Of a stretch of 64,000 nt of DNA, positions 39,991 to 52,902 are shown in pieces. How positions within the stretch are numbered: position 1 is the stretch's first letter; every line of letters begins with the position of its first letter. This DNA comes from Chaetoderma sp. LZ-2023a (Eukaryota; Mollusca; Caudofoveata; Chaetodermatida; Chaetodermatidae), in assembly GCA_034401795.1 (NCBI GenBank), contig CM067367.1:34457380-34521379 (forward strand), written 5' to 3'. The position numbers were made by a program, and so were the translations under genes. The notes under the pieces were generated by a model that was given only the letters and a program-made list of their open reading frames with translations, ran no database searches and was not told where the DNA came from.

Positions 39991-42838
39991 GGAGCAACTA
40001 GTTAGGTACTAACTGTCCCAGCATGGCTGGGTACTGAACGGCCGGACCCGGTACATTCCACGCACACCATTCCTGGTCTCGATTCTGGCCGGAATGAAGC
40101 GAGGATTCCAAAAAATTTTACTATTTTAACATCGGTCCAGAAATGGCTGAGTTATACCTAATTGAACCAGCAAATTCCTTTCAAAATATTGAATCCCATA
40201 GGCTTAGCACATGCATTCTCTCAGCGCATGGGTGCGATAGTGTGTCAGGTGACCCGCTTCCCTGCCTCCGTAGCTCGCTCGCTGATTGGCTGTGGTGCGC
40301 CAGCTGTGACGTCACGAGCAGGATAAAAGGTCTGCCGTAACATGTCGACCAGTGATGAATCAAACCGCACATGTTGTGTTAGACTTTAAAGATTTTGTCC
40401 ACAGTCAGGGACATTGCCCGATGCATCGTGTGAGCTATTCGATGCATCTCGTCTTGTGATCTGCCAGAATGCATCCGTATTATTAACCTTTCATATGTAG
40501 CCCTTCAAGAACTACAGGCCAGCTTCCAGCTTCCAGTTTCCGCACCAGTACGAAACTTTCAGCATGCTGCTTAAATTATTAACTTTGTATGTAGACGTGA
40601 CTAACTACTAGCCATCCACTTCCATAAACGATCTTCTTCACTATTCCTGAGAACGAACTGCATCAGATAGTTCAGATAGTTCACCTGCAGGTTTCCCTAG
40701 CAGCTAACTTCCGCATCATGCCATCTCGCGTTCCAAATGTGTTAGCTTCAACTACTGTGATTCCAGAACTTTTTCCATACTGATGACACTAATAGGTACT
40801 CCGTCAAATCATATTATTCTTGTATTTATGTATTACTTTTATGTAACAGGTACTGATGACCAATAGGTACATGCCGGTCGTTTGAGACCGCATTTTTATA
40901 GTTCATTATCATAATGTATATGTTATTCTTAATTTTGTGCCCATAAGCACTGTCAAGGTCGTGTGACCTTCTATTTTACTGTTTTGTGATCAGTTATGGC
41001 AGTCGCCATCCTAGTTATATATGTTTTGCTTATTTTATATATAAAAACATTGGAACCGCAGTTGATTAGGCTACACAAACCAGCAACAACAACCGCACCA
41101 CCTTTCCCCCACAGCACCACCTTTTCACTGAGGTTGCTGATCGTGTTCTCATTGCACGAACATGGTATGCGGTCGACTAAACCTGGACTATTTTAGCTCT
41201 ATAGGATAGGTTTATAGAAGTAGGGACGATTTTTACTCGGTAGGAGCCATTTTGTGTTAGTCTCTTTTCTGGGAGTAGCGGGTATGTAACACTGCACACG
41301 GCTAGATTGTATAAATTGGCCATATACCTTAAGACCTCCATTATATGTGTAATTGTCTCTGTCTACGCTCCTCCAGCCTCCAGACGTATTAAATTGTTTG
41401 GACCTCCCTCCGTCACGTTGTTTAGAGCTGACTTTGGAACTACCAGCGTTTCAGAGCGGTTAGAAACAAAGTGACGATAACCGCAAACACCTTCCCCTGT
41501 ATCTTCGGATACTAGTTAGTTAGAAAACCCCACCAGAGTAGGAAGCACTGTGAAAATATTATAGTTACTGGCATGCAGTGAATCTCTGGCCGAAATTACT
41601 TAACCCTAGCGACAGGTAAAATGTTAGTTCCACGGGTGCAGATCTCACACGATCCGCCCCCGCAAAATGGTGACGGACATGACTTCGCTCTCCATCTAAC
41701 TCTACAAGTGACTGGGTGGGGTCTTGAAACCCACCACGCCCTCACCGGAAGGTCGCTAGAGTTGGATAGCTGCCTCGTTGTCCCACCTTATGTACTGTGA
41801 CTTGTCCCTGTGCTGTTATATGTGATACGACGGTGACGGGATCGTTATATGATTCCAGACCTTTCACCTCATGGTACTTCCACACACTGTCTAACTGAGG
41901 GGGATTCTCCATAGGGTGACCATGTGGTCCCCAAACATTTTCGCCTGTCAGACTTATATGTTAAAGATAGTTAGCTTACACTGCCATTTACGGCTTAACC
42001 TAGATCTGGACCCAAAAATTAAAAGTTAGGATAGGATCTAGCAGAAGGACTGCATAAATAAAGCGGCAACTACTAATGCAGTATCTTTGAACTTACATAG
42101 GATGACAGTGTTGAATTCTGCGGAAAATCATCCACCCCATCTTCACGTAATACAGCGTGCATCACATTAAACTTATAATTTCACTAAGTTGACTCTTTTA
42201 CATAAATTGGTTTGAATAAGAGAGTGGCCCTTTTTGCCATCTCTCGTCCTCCGCTTCGGCGTTGTAGGCATTTTCCAGTGACGGAGGCCCGCACGAGGCA
42301 CTTTCCTCTCACAACAAAATGTTTGTGTTAAGGGTTAATATAGTTTATAGTAAACTTACTAAGTAGTCGCGTTAGAACCATCCTTTGCGGGGATGCCTCA
42401 TGAATATTCCTCTGTGAGGTACCTTTGGCGAGGACCATGATGACGAGTCATCTACTTAACCCTATGTACTAGACCACTCCCGTGTAGCGGCAGACGAGTA
42501 GCATTGTTTGGCTGTTACGATCTCTAATTATTGTATGTATTTAATTATGTCCCACCCTAAATTGAGCTTGGGGGCCATCACACCAGTGACACCAACAGCG
42601 AGGATTAGACCGTGATGTTCAACTCCCGCGGCAATGGTCGCACGGCCTCACTGGAACGTGCATAGTCGACCGGCTCTAGAAGTCTGTCTTTGAATAATCC
42701 AGCAATGTGCAACACCAGATCCACAACCCCGAGATCCGCAGCTAACCAGCAGCCTCGTCCCAACGTGCCGTGCACTGGCGGTACCGCAGAGCGAGAGTAT
42801 CTGGCGGACCAGCTTGCACGGCCGGAGGCTATAGTATG
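39991..42838. mobile_element. 2.85-kb unclassified insertion in copy B
   Basis: Copy A runs GATTCCAGGTAC directly into GCCGATGAGTGCGTC. Copy B has the same flanks separated by 2.85 kb beginning TGTAGCGCGG and ending GGAGGCTATA, with GTAC/GTAT as a possible 4-bp target duplication. Near 40300 it holds GTGACGTCACGAGCAGGATAA, promoter-like with a TATA-like AGGATAAAAGG. There is no long reading frame and I find no pair of LTRs. It could be a non-autonomous LTR or DNA element. Confidence 0.55.
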
Positions 42839-42999
42839 TTGACGAGTGCGTCATCTTGCATTGTAACACATTTTCCGGAATGCTGCTTTAGTTGGTCATC
42901 TACAGTTATGAGTAATTTCACTATTTTCGGAGGATAACCTAGAAAATGTATGAACTCGTAAGAATGGAGTAATCCCATCTGTCACTCATGTATATGACA

Positions 43000-43235
43000 T
43001 CATAATCAATTACGTCGCATATAGGCTGACGTCACAATAATAATTGACTGAGATACTCAGTCATGAAGCGGAATAGTCCGCCAAGTGTAGGCTACGAATT
43101 ATACGCCTTTGATCGATTTACTATTTAATAAATATTCTGTTGAATGTTTTGAAACTAATTTGCCCGGGAGCTGTTGGTGCCATAAGTAGCAACAAGACCC
43201 AGTTAAATTAGTTTCATGATATTCAACATCTTACC
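43000..43235 (-). repeat. Palindromic miniature element, family 1
   Basis: Counterpart of the copy at 27280-27480 within the duplicated segment. Confidence 0.65.
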
Positions 43236-44165
43236 TGTTTCGAATTAGGATTCTGAGAATTTAGAATTCAAAGTAGGCAAATCGATTCCAACACACGCAA
43301 AACGTGGGCGGAGCTTAGATAGAAATGGGCGGGGAATAGCTATAAATGGCCCCCTCTAGTGTATTGAATACGTACTTATTATGCATATATTACTCACGCT
43401 TGTGTCAAGCTACAGTTTCAGAAAGTACATGATTCTTCTGAATGGATGAATCTAAACTTATTATTCTGATTCAGAGACAACTGTTTGCCGTGAATAATAT
43501 GCTCGACATCCCGCGATCCTTTGTAATTTATGAAAGTAGAAAAAACAACGAATGCATCATAATAAATTACTTGTGCTATACAAGAGAAGTAAGCCACCGA
43601 GCTAAGAAATCGATAGAGAAATATATAGAGCCTATAAATAACGGTTACTTCCGGTGTTTGGTGGATTCATGGAATACCCTCATTTGTCAAAGATATTTCC
43701 ATGTAGTCAAGTTATCACTTTATTATTCATGACCAAGAAAGGCGTTTGCAGTGGTCTTGAGGAATGTCCATTCGCAGACCAAGAGAAGAATATTTTTGAA
43801 GGTTTACCACTGAAATGGCTGGCTCGGCCAGTCATTCCAGTAGTAAATTTTGAAAAATAATTTTCTCTTCGTCTGCAAATGGATATTTTCGATGAGAAAA
43901 TTTAAATTTTCTTGAACAAATCTGACTCTTAAACGGTTAACTGCACGAGGCTGTGTGTTATTGATCTCCCTTATCACCCAAGCAGAAATTTATGAAGTGA
44001 TAAAAATGCATCCCATAATTGACGCAAGGAAGCATTTTTTGTTGATCTATAATTCATAGAATTTCTATTCGATTCTGTAAAGCTGACATGCGTTGCTCGT
44101 TTAGCTGGGAAAACCTCAACATCGATTTTCTTCCATTCATTAAAGTGCGATGATAATAGTGGGGC

Positions 44166-44455
44166 TCTGCCTGGCTGGCTGGATGGATGGATGGATGGAT
44201 AGTACATTTATAATGCGCTGAACTCCATGTTATTGTATGCTCTAAGCGATATACATATGATTCCCTGTGCATTTGGCAGTTCAAGGCCAGCAGTCACATA
44301 CTGCGCACAGAAAACTGCCATCATTTACAGCTAGGTCGACTGGAGCAACATAGAGCTAAGTGACTTGCTCAAGGACACAATGCAGTGGAGTGGTAGGGAA
44401 GCGAATTTGTGAACCTAGATTTGCGAGCGCAAGTCCCTGACCACTCATGAACCGC
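44166..44455. mobile_element. About 290-bp SINE-like insertion in copy B
   Basis: Absent from copy A. It contains GACTTGCTCAAGGACACAAT and ends near GACCACTCATGAACCGCGCC, a text pattern common in dispersed non-coding repeats of marine animals. GGAT/GGCT simple repeats lie at its start. Confidence 0.5.
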
Positions 44456-44499
44456 GCCTCTACTTCACTTTTATCTAAGCTACACCCGCAATGGCACGG

Positions 44500-46010
44500 A
44501 TGCTCACACTCTACCCCCTCCAAATCCCCCTAAGGAGTTCTGGGGACTGATTAGAAAATTGTAAAAAACCCTGCAAGCGTGGAAAGACATTTGGAGTACA
44601 ATTTGGGAAAGGGTTATAAGTGGTTGGTTCTCGGGTTGGTTGTTCACTTTTATTTCACATAGAAATTTGTGTATTAACATGTTTTCAGGGTTTTCATGAT
44701 TCTGATGAATGTAAATGAATGTAAATCCCAGCATTCATCACTCAAGTTGCTGCCGGTTTGCTTGCATCTATCTCGGACGTGGCGTTTCACTTTGTTTTAT
44801 ATTTCCGACAACCTAAATGTGTTTTCTCTTAAGTTTAGCAGTTATCGAAACAAGACTATTTTTGAAAATTTACCACTGAACTGACTGGCGCAGTAACCGA
44901 ACCAGTCATTCCATCGAAAACTTTCAAAAATAAATTTCTCTCTAACTGTAAATGAACATATGAGAGTGTGCATACAACAGTGGCTTGAATTGCCAAAAAA
45001 TTACCATTATATAACAACATTCGCAATCAACCTATTATTTCAAATAGCAACGGGTTTTAATTCTAAGTTTTTGCCCAGGATATTTCTTTTACAAACACTA
45101 GATTTTCTGTTTTCTAGTTTTTCTGTTTTTAACCGCATGGAAATTATCTAAATTTAATTAATTTTATTTGATATCATTGACTATGATTTTCATCTCTTAA
45201 TATTTTTATTTCATAATCTGCTCTGCACCCCATATCAAGGGTGTCCACCAAACCCCACCTCATTTGGCATGGATGCAGACTCGCCATGCCATCCAATCCT
45301 CCCATCCAAACCTCCTTAGGTGAGGTCAAAATTTTTTGAAAAACTTCAACCCTGGAGAGAGCATTTAGGCTGCAATGGAGGTGGGGGTGGGGAGGAGGGT
45401 GTATGGGGGTGGGTCCCTGGGTTAATACTCAGGATAATTAAGCGGTCCTGGGATCCTCCCCTGGGAAAATTCTGATAATTTGACTCTGAGAGGTCATTTC
45501 AGACAATATTTCTAATAAATGGGCTTAATAATGTGGGTTAGGGCACTAGTGGGGTAGCTGGATGATTGGTTCCAACACCCGTGTTTGCAGGGGCCATCGT
45601 TTTAGGGGTTTTTTGTGGGAGGCCTTGGGGGTGGGCATGGTGGTGGCGGCGGAATTGATTTCCCCCCTGATTTGATGAGGATGCAAATTTTAATCTCTGA
45701 CCCCCCTCCCCCCCCCACTGTGGAAGCCCCTGAGTCCCCATCCTACCCCCAAGTGAAATAAAGTGATTCCGTCACCTCCCACCCACTCTTACACTGCATC
45801 CAACATTTACACCCGCCAACAACAGTTCATTACGCAGCAACAGGCACCACATACACCCCTAGCAACATCATAATCTTTTTTTCTTTTTTCAGTTTTAATG
45901 CTTGTTTATAGCAACCCTTCGGGGGAGCATCGCAACCCTTCGGGGAAGCACCTCTCAGAGTGAGTCATGGCCCAAATACATCTCGGTGTAAGCGGCCAAT
46001 AAAACCAACT
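44500..46010. other. About 1.5-kb insertion in copy B, origin unknown
   Basis: Interrupts homology with copy A (CACCCGCAATGGCAC versus CGCCCACAGTGCATGCAC). It includes a family 2 palindrome at 44850-44950, GGGTGGG/CCCCACC-rich DNA at 45350-45730 and a repeated CAACCCTTCGGGG at 45913 and 45930. No gene seen. Confidence 0.5.
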
Positions 46011-46269
46011 AAACAAACAGTACATGCACATATGTGCAGATGAGTGAATCGGTTTTAATCAGGTTATCTTCCATTACAGAGTTTCATTCCTTCCCCTTAC
46101 ACTAATCTACAGGTTAGTCCGTTACACAGCCTCGTGTCCAGCGTGAGTCTGTTGAGGCCTGGAATGTGCACGTTAAGTCAATCCCTCTGCTGCCAACTTA
46201 AACTGTTAATTGTTAATCTGGCCAAAGATTCCTTTCTCCTGTTCTTGATTAAAGTCCATTGGCAGGCTA

Positions 46270-46375
46270 AGAAACGAGTATTTTTGAAAATATACTACTC
46301 GAAAGACTGGCTCGATGATCGAGCCACTCATTCATGTGGTAATCTTTCAAAAATAGTCCACTCTTTCACGGCAAA
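46270..46375. repeat. Palindromic miniature element, family 2
   Basis: Centre TGGCTCGATGATCGAGCCAC flanked by complementary ATACTACTCGAAAG-type arms; homologue at 28690-28770. Confidence 0.65.
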
Positions 46376-47289
46376 TTAATCTTTGATGGTCGACCTGGCC
46401 AAAACCATATCTGCAGTGTATTGTGGAATGTCCGATTGCAGGACAACCGAAAGCTATTTATATAAATTGTGGTGGTAAATTTACAAAATAGCTTTCTCTT
46501 GGACTGCAAAAATTCAAATCTTCTTGAAAAATCTTTCCCATTAACTGAGGCATGAGTTACATTTTGAACACTCTGAGACATGGTTGTCGCAATGGGGTGG
46601 GTTGCTTACGTCTCCAAAGGCAAGTATTTGTGTGAATGTGGTTCTGTTAGGACAATCATCAACAGACTAGAATCTATTGAACCCTGTCATGTTATTCATA
46701 CAGAACATATTGGTTGTGGTTCTGGAGACTGATTGAACTACAACCTACCTCTATCGTGGAACCATCAAGTTCTAGTCTATAATAGGAAACACAGACTAAG
46801 TTCAGGGAACAAGAGAACACTCCATGCGTCCAAAATGTTTGGAGTTGTACTAATATTGTCCTCACAGATATCTCCTAGAAATGCATTCAAATGGAGGGTA
46901 TTAATAAATCATATCGCCAAATGCCTTGGCATGCTATTTCAGGAAATATGAGTACATACTTTTAGTGATACATCACCTAACCCACTGGTTGATCAGTACC
47001 AGTACATCAGCAGTTTTCTCCACTAATATAATAATGCATGTGTTGATGTGTATACATGTACGTCTATATGTACACACTATGCCGGAGATATTGGCAACAA
47101 AATGGCGAATTTCGCATTCAGAACAAGTCGTAGTTCCCATGATGTAGTCACGGCAGGTGAAGTGGTTGCTTCACATCCTCCATGTAGGCAGGCAATTAGG
47201 AAGGGCGAAATATTTAGGAATCTTCGATCACGTCACCAAACGATTATATTTCCATGCTCATGATTTACATAACCGTTCAGGATTATTGC

Positions 47290-47490
47290 CACTATACTAT
47301 TCTCAATTACTCATACTAATTAATTAATCATATGACGTCAAAATCAACCAAGTGATGGGTGGGATGACGTCGATTTAATCCGTCCTTAACGCTTAATAGT
47401 CTGACACGTTGTACGAATTGTATTTCTTTACAATTTAATAAACATTCTGTTGAATATTTTGAAACTAATTTGATTGGACGATGTTGCCGC
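47290..47490 (-). repeat. Palindromic miniature element, family 1 (partial)
   Basis: Tail boxes CATATGACGTCAAAATCA and GGATGACGTCG, then TGTTGAATATTTTGAAACTA. It ends where homology with copy A ends. Confidence 0.6.
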
Positions 47491-47759
47491 AAGAGTCACT
47501 TGCGATTTAAGGAAAGATAAAACTTGGACTGCTTACTCTGTCCGCTAACAGGCGCGGGTATAGTTGGAGAAGGGTGGGGGTGGGTGAATGTGCGACAGGG
47601 AGAACAAAGGGTCTCTATCAATGATCCATCCCTTCTAAAATATAACACTTAATTTTGTACATAGTGTGTACTTTTAGTACCAGTTATTCCGCCTTAAGCA
47701 TTGTTAGCGACGATTAGCGCTTCAGTCAGAATAAATCATACTGTTCAAGTTTTAGTAAC

Positions 47760-48085
<326 letters not shown>

Positions 48086-48705
48086 AAAATTGGCATGCAA
48101 AGATTTGGAAAAAAGTAGAATAATTTATCAGCCAACTTACGGTTTATATTGACACTAAGAACGCAAGGGATGTCTTCTGAGAGCATCGAGATTTCAAAAT
48201 TTTCTCTTGGAGGGACGCTCGCCCACCCCGACCGTGCCACTCTTTGGAAGGCCACTCCACCCTCGCCGCAGTATATATAGCTCATCCTCACATCACTTGG
48301 GTTCCAAACGCTGTTCTCTCATTACAGTACATGAATCTTTCTAAATAGGTGCAAGTATTCTGGTCTTGGACACATGAGCTCCCTTCAAATACATTGCTAC
48401 AGCCATCCCACTGTGTGTGCTCGCGAAGGCATGTTCTTGGTGGAGCTGTGGTTAAGAAGTCCACATTTTCCTGGTGATTCAGATTTTTCTCCGCATCTCC
48501 ACACGTTGCCATTAACATGGAGATATACTAAATTCATGAACGTCTGCTATGTGAGTCATCGTGTATATTGGGCAGGAGAATTCATGCATCAAATTGACAA
48601 ATTAGGCCATCAGGAATGTTCGGTGACTCACCAACGGCCTGAAAATCCTCCTGCGGGTAATCATCCATCCATTAACAGAATATGTCACTGTTGAAGCGTA
48701 TCAAC

Positions 48706-48812
48706 CTTGATAACGTAGCTTACTGGGCCGATACTGGACCGATACCGGGCCGATACTGAAAGTATCGGCCCGGTATCTGCCCAGCATCGACCCAGTAAGT
48801 TGCGTCATCTCG
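48706..48812. repeat. About 100-bp palindrome, second copy
   Basis: CTTACTGGGCCGATACTGGA and CAGCATCGACCCAGTAAG arms around GATACTGAAAGTATC. Same element as 20445-20548, with compensating differences in the arms. Confidence 0.8.
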
Positions 48813-50060
48813 GAGGATGGTCAAAAATTCTTTTATAAGATGTTGTGTAAGACTATATCGAAATAGCATTTGACTTTAGGTGTGCGTATGAAGGCGTGCC
48901 CTATCATAATGAAAGCTCCTAAGTACAGCAATATCCACACGCTTATGATTAATACCTTTAGTTTGTTATGTGCATGTGCCTAGGGCTGTTCGATTAAATA
49001 ATCGATTTTGATGTCTGGATAATATTAGATTTAATCGGATAATCGGTTATTTAATCTTGAATCGTTGGAAGTAGCAACTACCTAGCGAAACAGGGAGGGA
49101 TGGGGTGGGGCAGGAGGGAGAGGAGGGAGGGAGAGAGAGAGAGCATAGCTTTCTTAAAATTTATGATAATAATAAATAGAAAAAATAAAATAAAAAATTA
49201 ATTAATTAATTAATTAATTAATTAATTAATGAATGAATTGCTAAAACACCTGATTCTCGATAAAAAAAATAACAGAATGCGCAATTTCGTAAATGGGTTC
49301 CTGGTTAGGTTTAGATTACCTCAACTAAGTAGACCTATGAAAAGACCGCAAGACACTAGATAGGCCAAGATATATCAATGAACAGCCCCGCCCAGTATAA
49401 TGAAGTCAATTTGGTGTCCATTGTTCACTCGATCCCATTGGATAATGGTTTTAGGAAATCGGCGCATATGTTCAGATTTTCAAGCCAGTAAAAAGGCGCC
49501 AATTTAACTTTAACATTACAGAGATAAACTTTTAATTAAGGAGAGCTCGCCCAACATTTTCTAAGGACTTTTAGATGTTAACAATGGCATATGCTGTTAT
49601 TGGATGGCTGATTACTGTCAACAAACTTTCCAAACTGTTCGTGAGTCATGTGTTACTTCAATTATATTATTTCACCAGCCGAAGGCGTGGAGGCACAAGA
49701 CAACTCACATAACAAATATCGATGCACTTCACTTCTACACATTAATGACAAATAAATTAGTGCAGAGAAAAAGCTCACTTAAAGAAAAAAAGGTGAACCT
49801 TTCAGCTCTACGTGCACCAAAAATTTGCCTTTTCCAGCTATCAGATATATATTTGGAAGAGAACCCATGTACCAGGCGCAAACATCCCTCACTAGTTTAG
49901 AATACTGGCAGGAACCGTGTGTGAGGGTGAGCTACGCATGCTGGTTGTTACTCTAGAGAGTGAATTTGGCAAGGTATAGATGGACAAGAAAGACAGTTCA
50001 ACGGGCGATAATATAGCAACAATGCAGGTGCTGCGTCATCATCGGATAGAGACAGTGACT
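48813..50060. other. Non-coding DNA with (TTAA)n
   Basis: (TTAA)n at 49195-49230 and a GGGA tract at 49095-49145. The open frame at 49604-49900 shows no domain. Confidence 0.5.
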
Positions 50061-50074
50061 AATGAAGAATACTA

Positions 50075-50335
50075 GTTTATCCATCTATCACATGACGTCA
50101 CAATTAACTATATGACGTGTAGGATGACGTCATAATCAATTACGTCATGCATTACATAGCTAAGATCATCACGATCTCTCGTAATACAAGTCGTCCAACA
50201 ATGCTTAGTCAGTCATCAATTAAGCGTTCGTGACTAACTTATCTACGTCATTCATGACGTAATCGATTATGATGTCATCATACACGTTACGTAGCTGATT
50301 ATGACGTCATATGCTTGATGGATAAACTGGAATCC
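50075..50335. repeat. Palindromic miniature element, family 1 tails, inverted pair
   Basis: The ACGTCA-box tail occurs in both orientations with ends ATCCATCTATCACATGACGT and ACGTCATATGCTTGATGGAT, but the central CTGTTGAATATTTTG core is missing. The two ends form a TIR-like pair. Confidence 0.6.
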
Positions 50336-50345
50336 TCCATTATTC

Positions 50346-51180
50346 AACTGATTTGTATACAACATATATTAAATCATAGATGTCACAATAAGGGGCATTT
50401 TAACTGGTCAGTCATTATTCTAGATTGTGTAGATGTGAAGTTATGCTCATTTTATTTTTAGTACCCCATACGTGTATTCTCTGCATTTTAGAAAGATGAA
50501 CACGCAGCCAGTTGTCATAGTAACAATATTTCATGAGATAAACGAACATTGGCACGTTCGGTTTGTCAGATTCGCTCTAATACTCACCTGATAAGATGTT
50601 AACTTAAAATAATTTTTTATTACCATTTTATCAGTCACAACAATACACAGTTGCTAGATCTTAAGTAGCGGACAAAGTTGGTGACCTTTTTATCTCTGGT
50701 GACATAAATATTGAACTGATCTGCATGTAACATATATAAAATAATAGAGACCACTTGAATGACATTCTGAATGGTTAGTCATTTTATTTAGGTTATGTAG
50801 ATGTGATGTTAGGCTCATCTCATTTTCAGTACCCCATAACCCGCTATTTTGAAAAGTCTCACCCTGTCAGGTATCATAAGGACAATATTCCATGATATAA
50901 ATGAACAATGGCCATTTAAATTTGTAAAAACTGTGTCTAATACTCAGTCTTGAAGATGGTAACGTCTAAACATTCTTTATTAGCACCCTATCAGTTACAA
51001 CAATACACAGTTGCAGATTTAAGCTGTGGGTAAAATTGGTGACCTTTAGACCTCTGGTGACCTAATTAATCAACTGATTTGCGCATAACTTATAGTAAAT
51101 TGTAGAGAGGAATCATTTTGAGTCCTCACTTGCTATTCTCCTTTAAATGTATCGAAATTTATGTCCATTTTGTTACCCAT
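50346..51180 (+). repeat. About 360-bp tandem repeat, 2.3 units
   Basis: AACTGATTTGTATACAACAT recurs with changes at 50346, 50714 and 51072. Each unit carries GTGTAGATGTGAAGTTATGC and TTGGTGACCTTT equivalents. Confidence 0.75.
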
Positions 51181-51189
51181 ACCCTTAAA

Positions 51190-52035
51190 ATTGTTGGCTT
51201 CGCTGTCGAAAAGCTGGGAAAAAACATGTCCATATTCAGTAAACGCAAGAGATCTCAGTATTAGGCTTGAGGATTACGTGATTAAATCGAAAATCGCGAT
51301 TATGTTTTAAATCGTGAATTTATATGATTAAAAATTAACTAATCGAATAATCATGAATATTTTCTATTGCATAAAATATTTCAAAACCTAACTTTCAATT
51401 ACTTTTTAATGGGATTGGTCATGAAAAATTACATTTTGCTAAGTGAATGTATTTCCATTTGCATGGCAAGAGGAGAATATTTTTGAAACTGTATTACTGG
51501 AATGCCTGGCTCGAGAACCATTTCAATTTTCGTCAATGATATTCTTCTGTTGCTATGTCTTGGTAATTTATATCCAAGCTGATTAATCGAGTAATCACAA
51601 TTATTTTTAATAATCGATCACGATCACTCAATAGTTGCCCTTACCTCCATGGCTCCATCTGAGCCTGGTCTACTCGTAAAGATTTTACGGATTTTCCGAT
51701 TTTTTTTCTGATCGCGGTCTAGTGTACGGTCATATTATTTGTTGTGCTAACATTATTTTGAGCCAAATCGGACCAAAGGTTACCAGGATGTGCATAAATC
51801 CACACAATTGATCCCATCCGGATCAAATTTTCTTTCTAGATTATGAACAATCTGGAAACCGCACTTTAAAGAAAGTTCCTTTGTTGCGTTAAAATCTGTG
51901 CCAAATCGGATCAGCAGTTTATTAGATACAGCTCCAGGTGCACCACACGGCCACACACGCGCACGCATGCACGCTCGCTCGCACGCACGCAGGCACGCAC
52001 ACACGCACGCACGCACTCACTCAATCACTCACTCA

Positions 52036-52095
<60 letters not shown>

Positions 52096-52430
52096 TGCAC
52101 GCACGCACGCACGCACACATATGCGCACGTCAACTTGCACGCACGCTCGCTAACACGCACGTAACCACGCACGCATGCATCTTACGGGGAGATAGTAATT
52201 AGGCATAAAAGGCTTTAATTTTGAATCACGTACTAGTAAATATATGTAAAAATGTGTTGTATGTGTAGAGTAGAATAACTAGAAAACATGTTCATACATT
52301 TACCACAACGCGTGCCTCTCCCGTACAGACAGACACGTAAGGCTAGACATACACAGACAAAGCCAATGATCTGACACGCATACATACGGCCTACATATAC
52401 AGGTGAATTAGTTGAACACGTAAGACCGAA
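51190..52430. other. Non-coding DNA with (ACGC)n at 51955-52170
   Basis: Long ACGC/CACG tetranucleotide array; the overlapping open frames are repeat artefacts. 51730-51930 repeats the segment seen at 33590-33840. Confidence 0.6.
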
Positions 52431-52439
52431 TTAGATAAC

Positions 52440-52855
52440 CCATTTACATTTTAATAAATATTGAATATTCTGAAATTAATTTTATGACAGCAACAGCTTC
52501 TTCGTGTTAAATTCGTTTCTGAACATCCATCAGCTTACCTGTATAGTTCTCTTGAAATGGAGTAATCCAGTTATTAGCCATGCCTAATCTCACTCTAAAT
52601 CTCAATTTCCAGAAAACTATACTGGGAAACTGTTGAATATTTTGAAACTAATTTGACTGCGTGCTGCAACAGCACCCAGTCAAATTAGTTTCAAAATATT
52701 CAATAGCATATTTATTAAATAGTAAAACCATACAATTCTTACACCCTGACAGATTATTAAGCGTTGCTCGAAGACGGTCAAAATCGCATAATTCATGGCG
52801 TAATTGATTATGACGTCAGCCTACATGTTACGTAGCCTGTTGACTGGACTCCTCC
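52440..52855 (+). repeat. Two adjacent family 1 miniature elements
   Basis: One degraded copy at about 52445-52520 and one with excellent arms at 52628-52712 (TGTTGAATATTTTGAAACTA and its inverse), followed by a tail with TTATGACGTCAGCC. Confidence 0.7.
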
Positions 52856-52902
52856 ATAGAGATTCTTCTCAAAGAAGAAGTTAATGCTTTGGTTGACATA
52901 TA

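Larger units (their letters stand above)
34376..47480 (+). repeat. Segmental duplication, copy B
   Basis: Co-linear with 21080-29300 but enlarged by insertions: about 35600-36060 ((TA)n and flanks), 38015-38985, 39991-42838, about 44166-44455 and about 44500-46010. Confidence 0.8.

Noticed and set aside
39991-42838. Solo LTR or full LTR retrotransposon
   Set aside because: No matching long repeats at the two ends, no gag/pol, and the 3' end is TA rather than CA; left unclassified.
51780-52164. Ala-Arg-Thr-His repeat ORFs
   Set aside because: ACGC tetranucleotide array.
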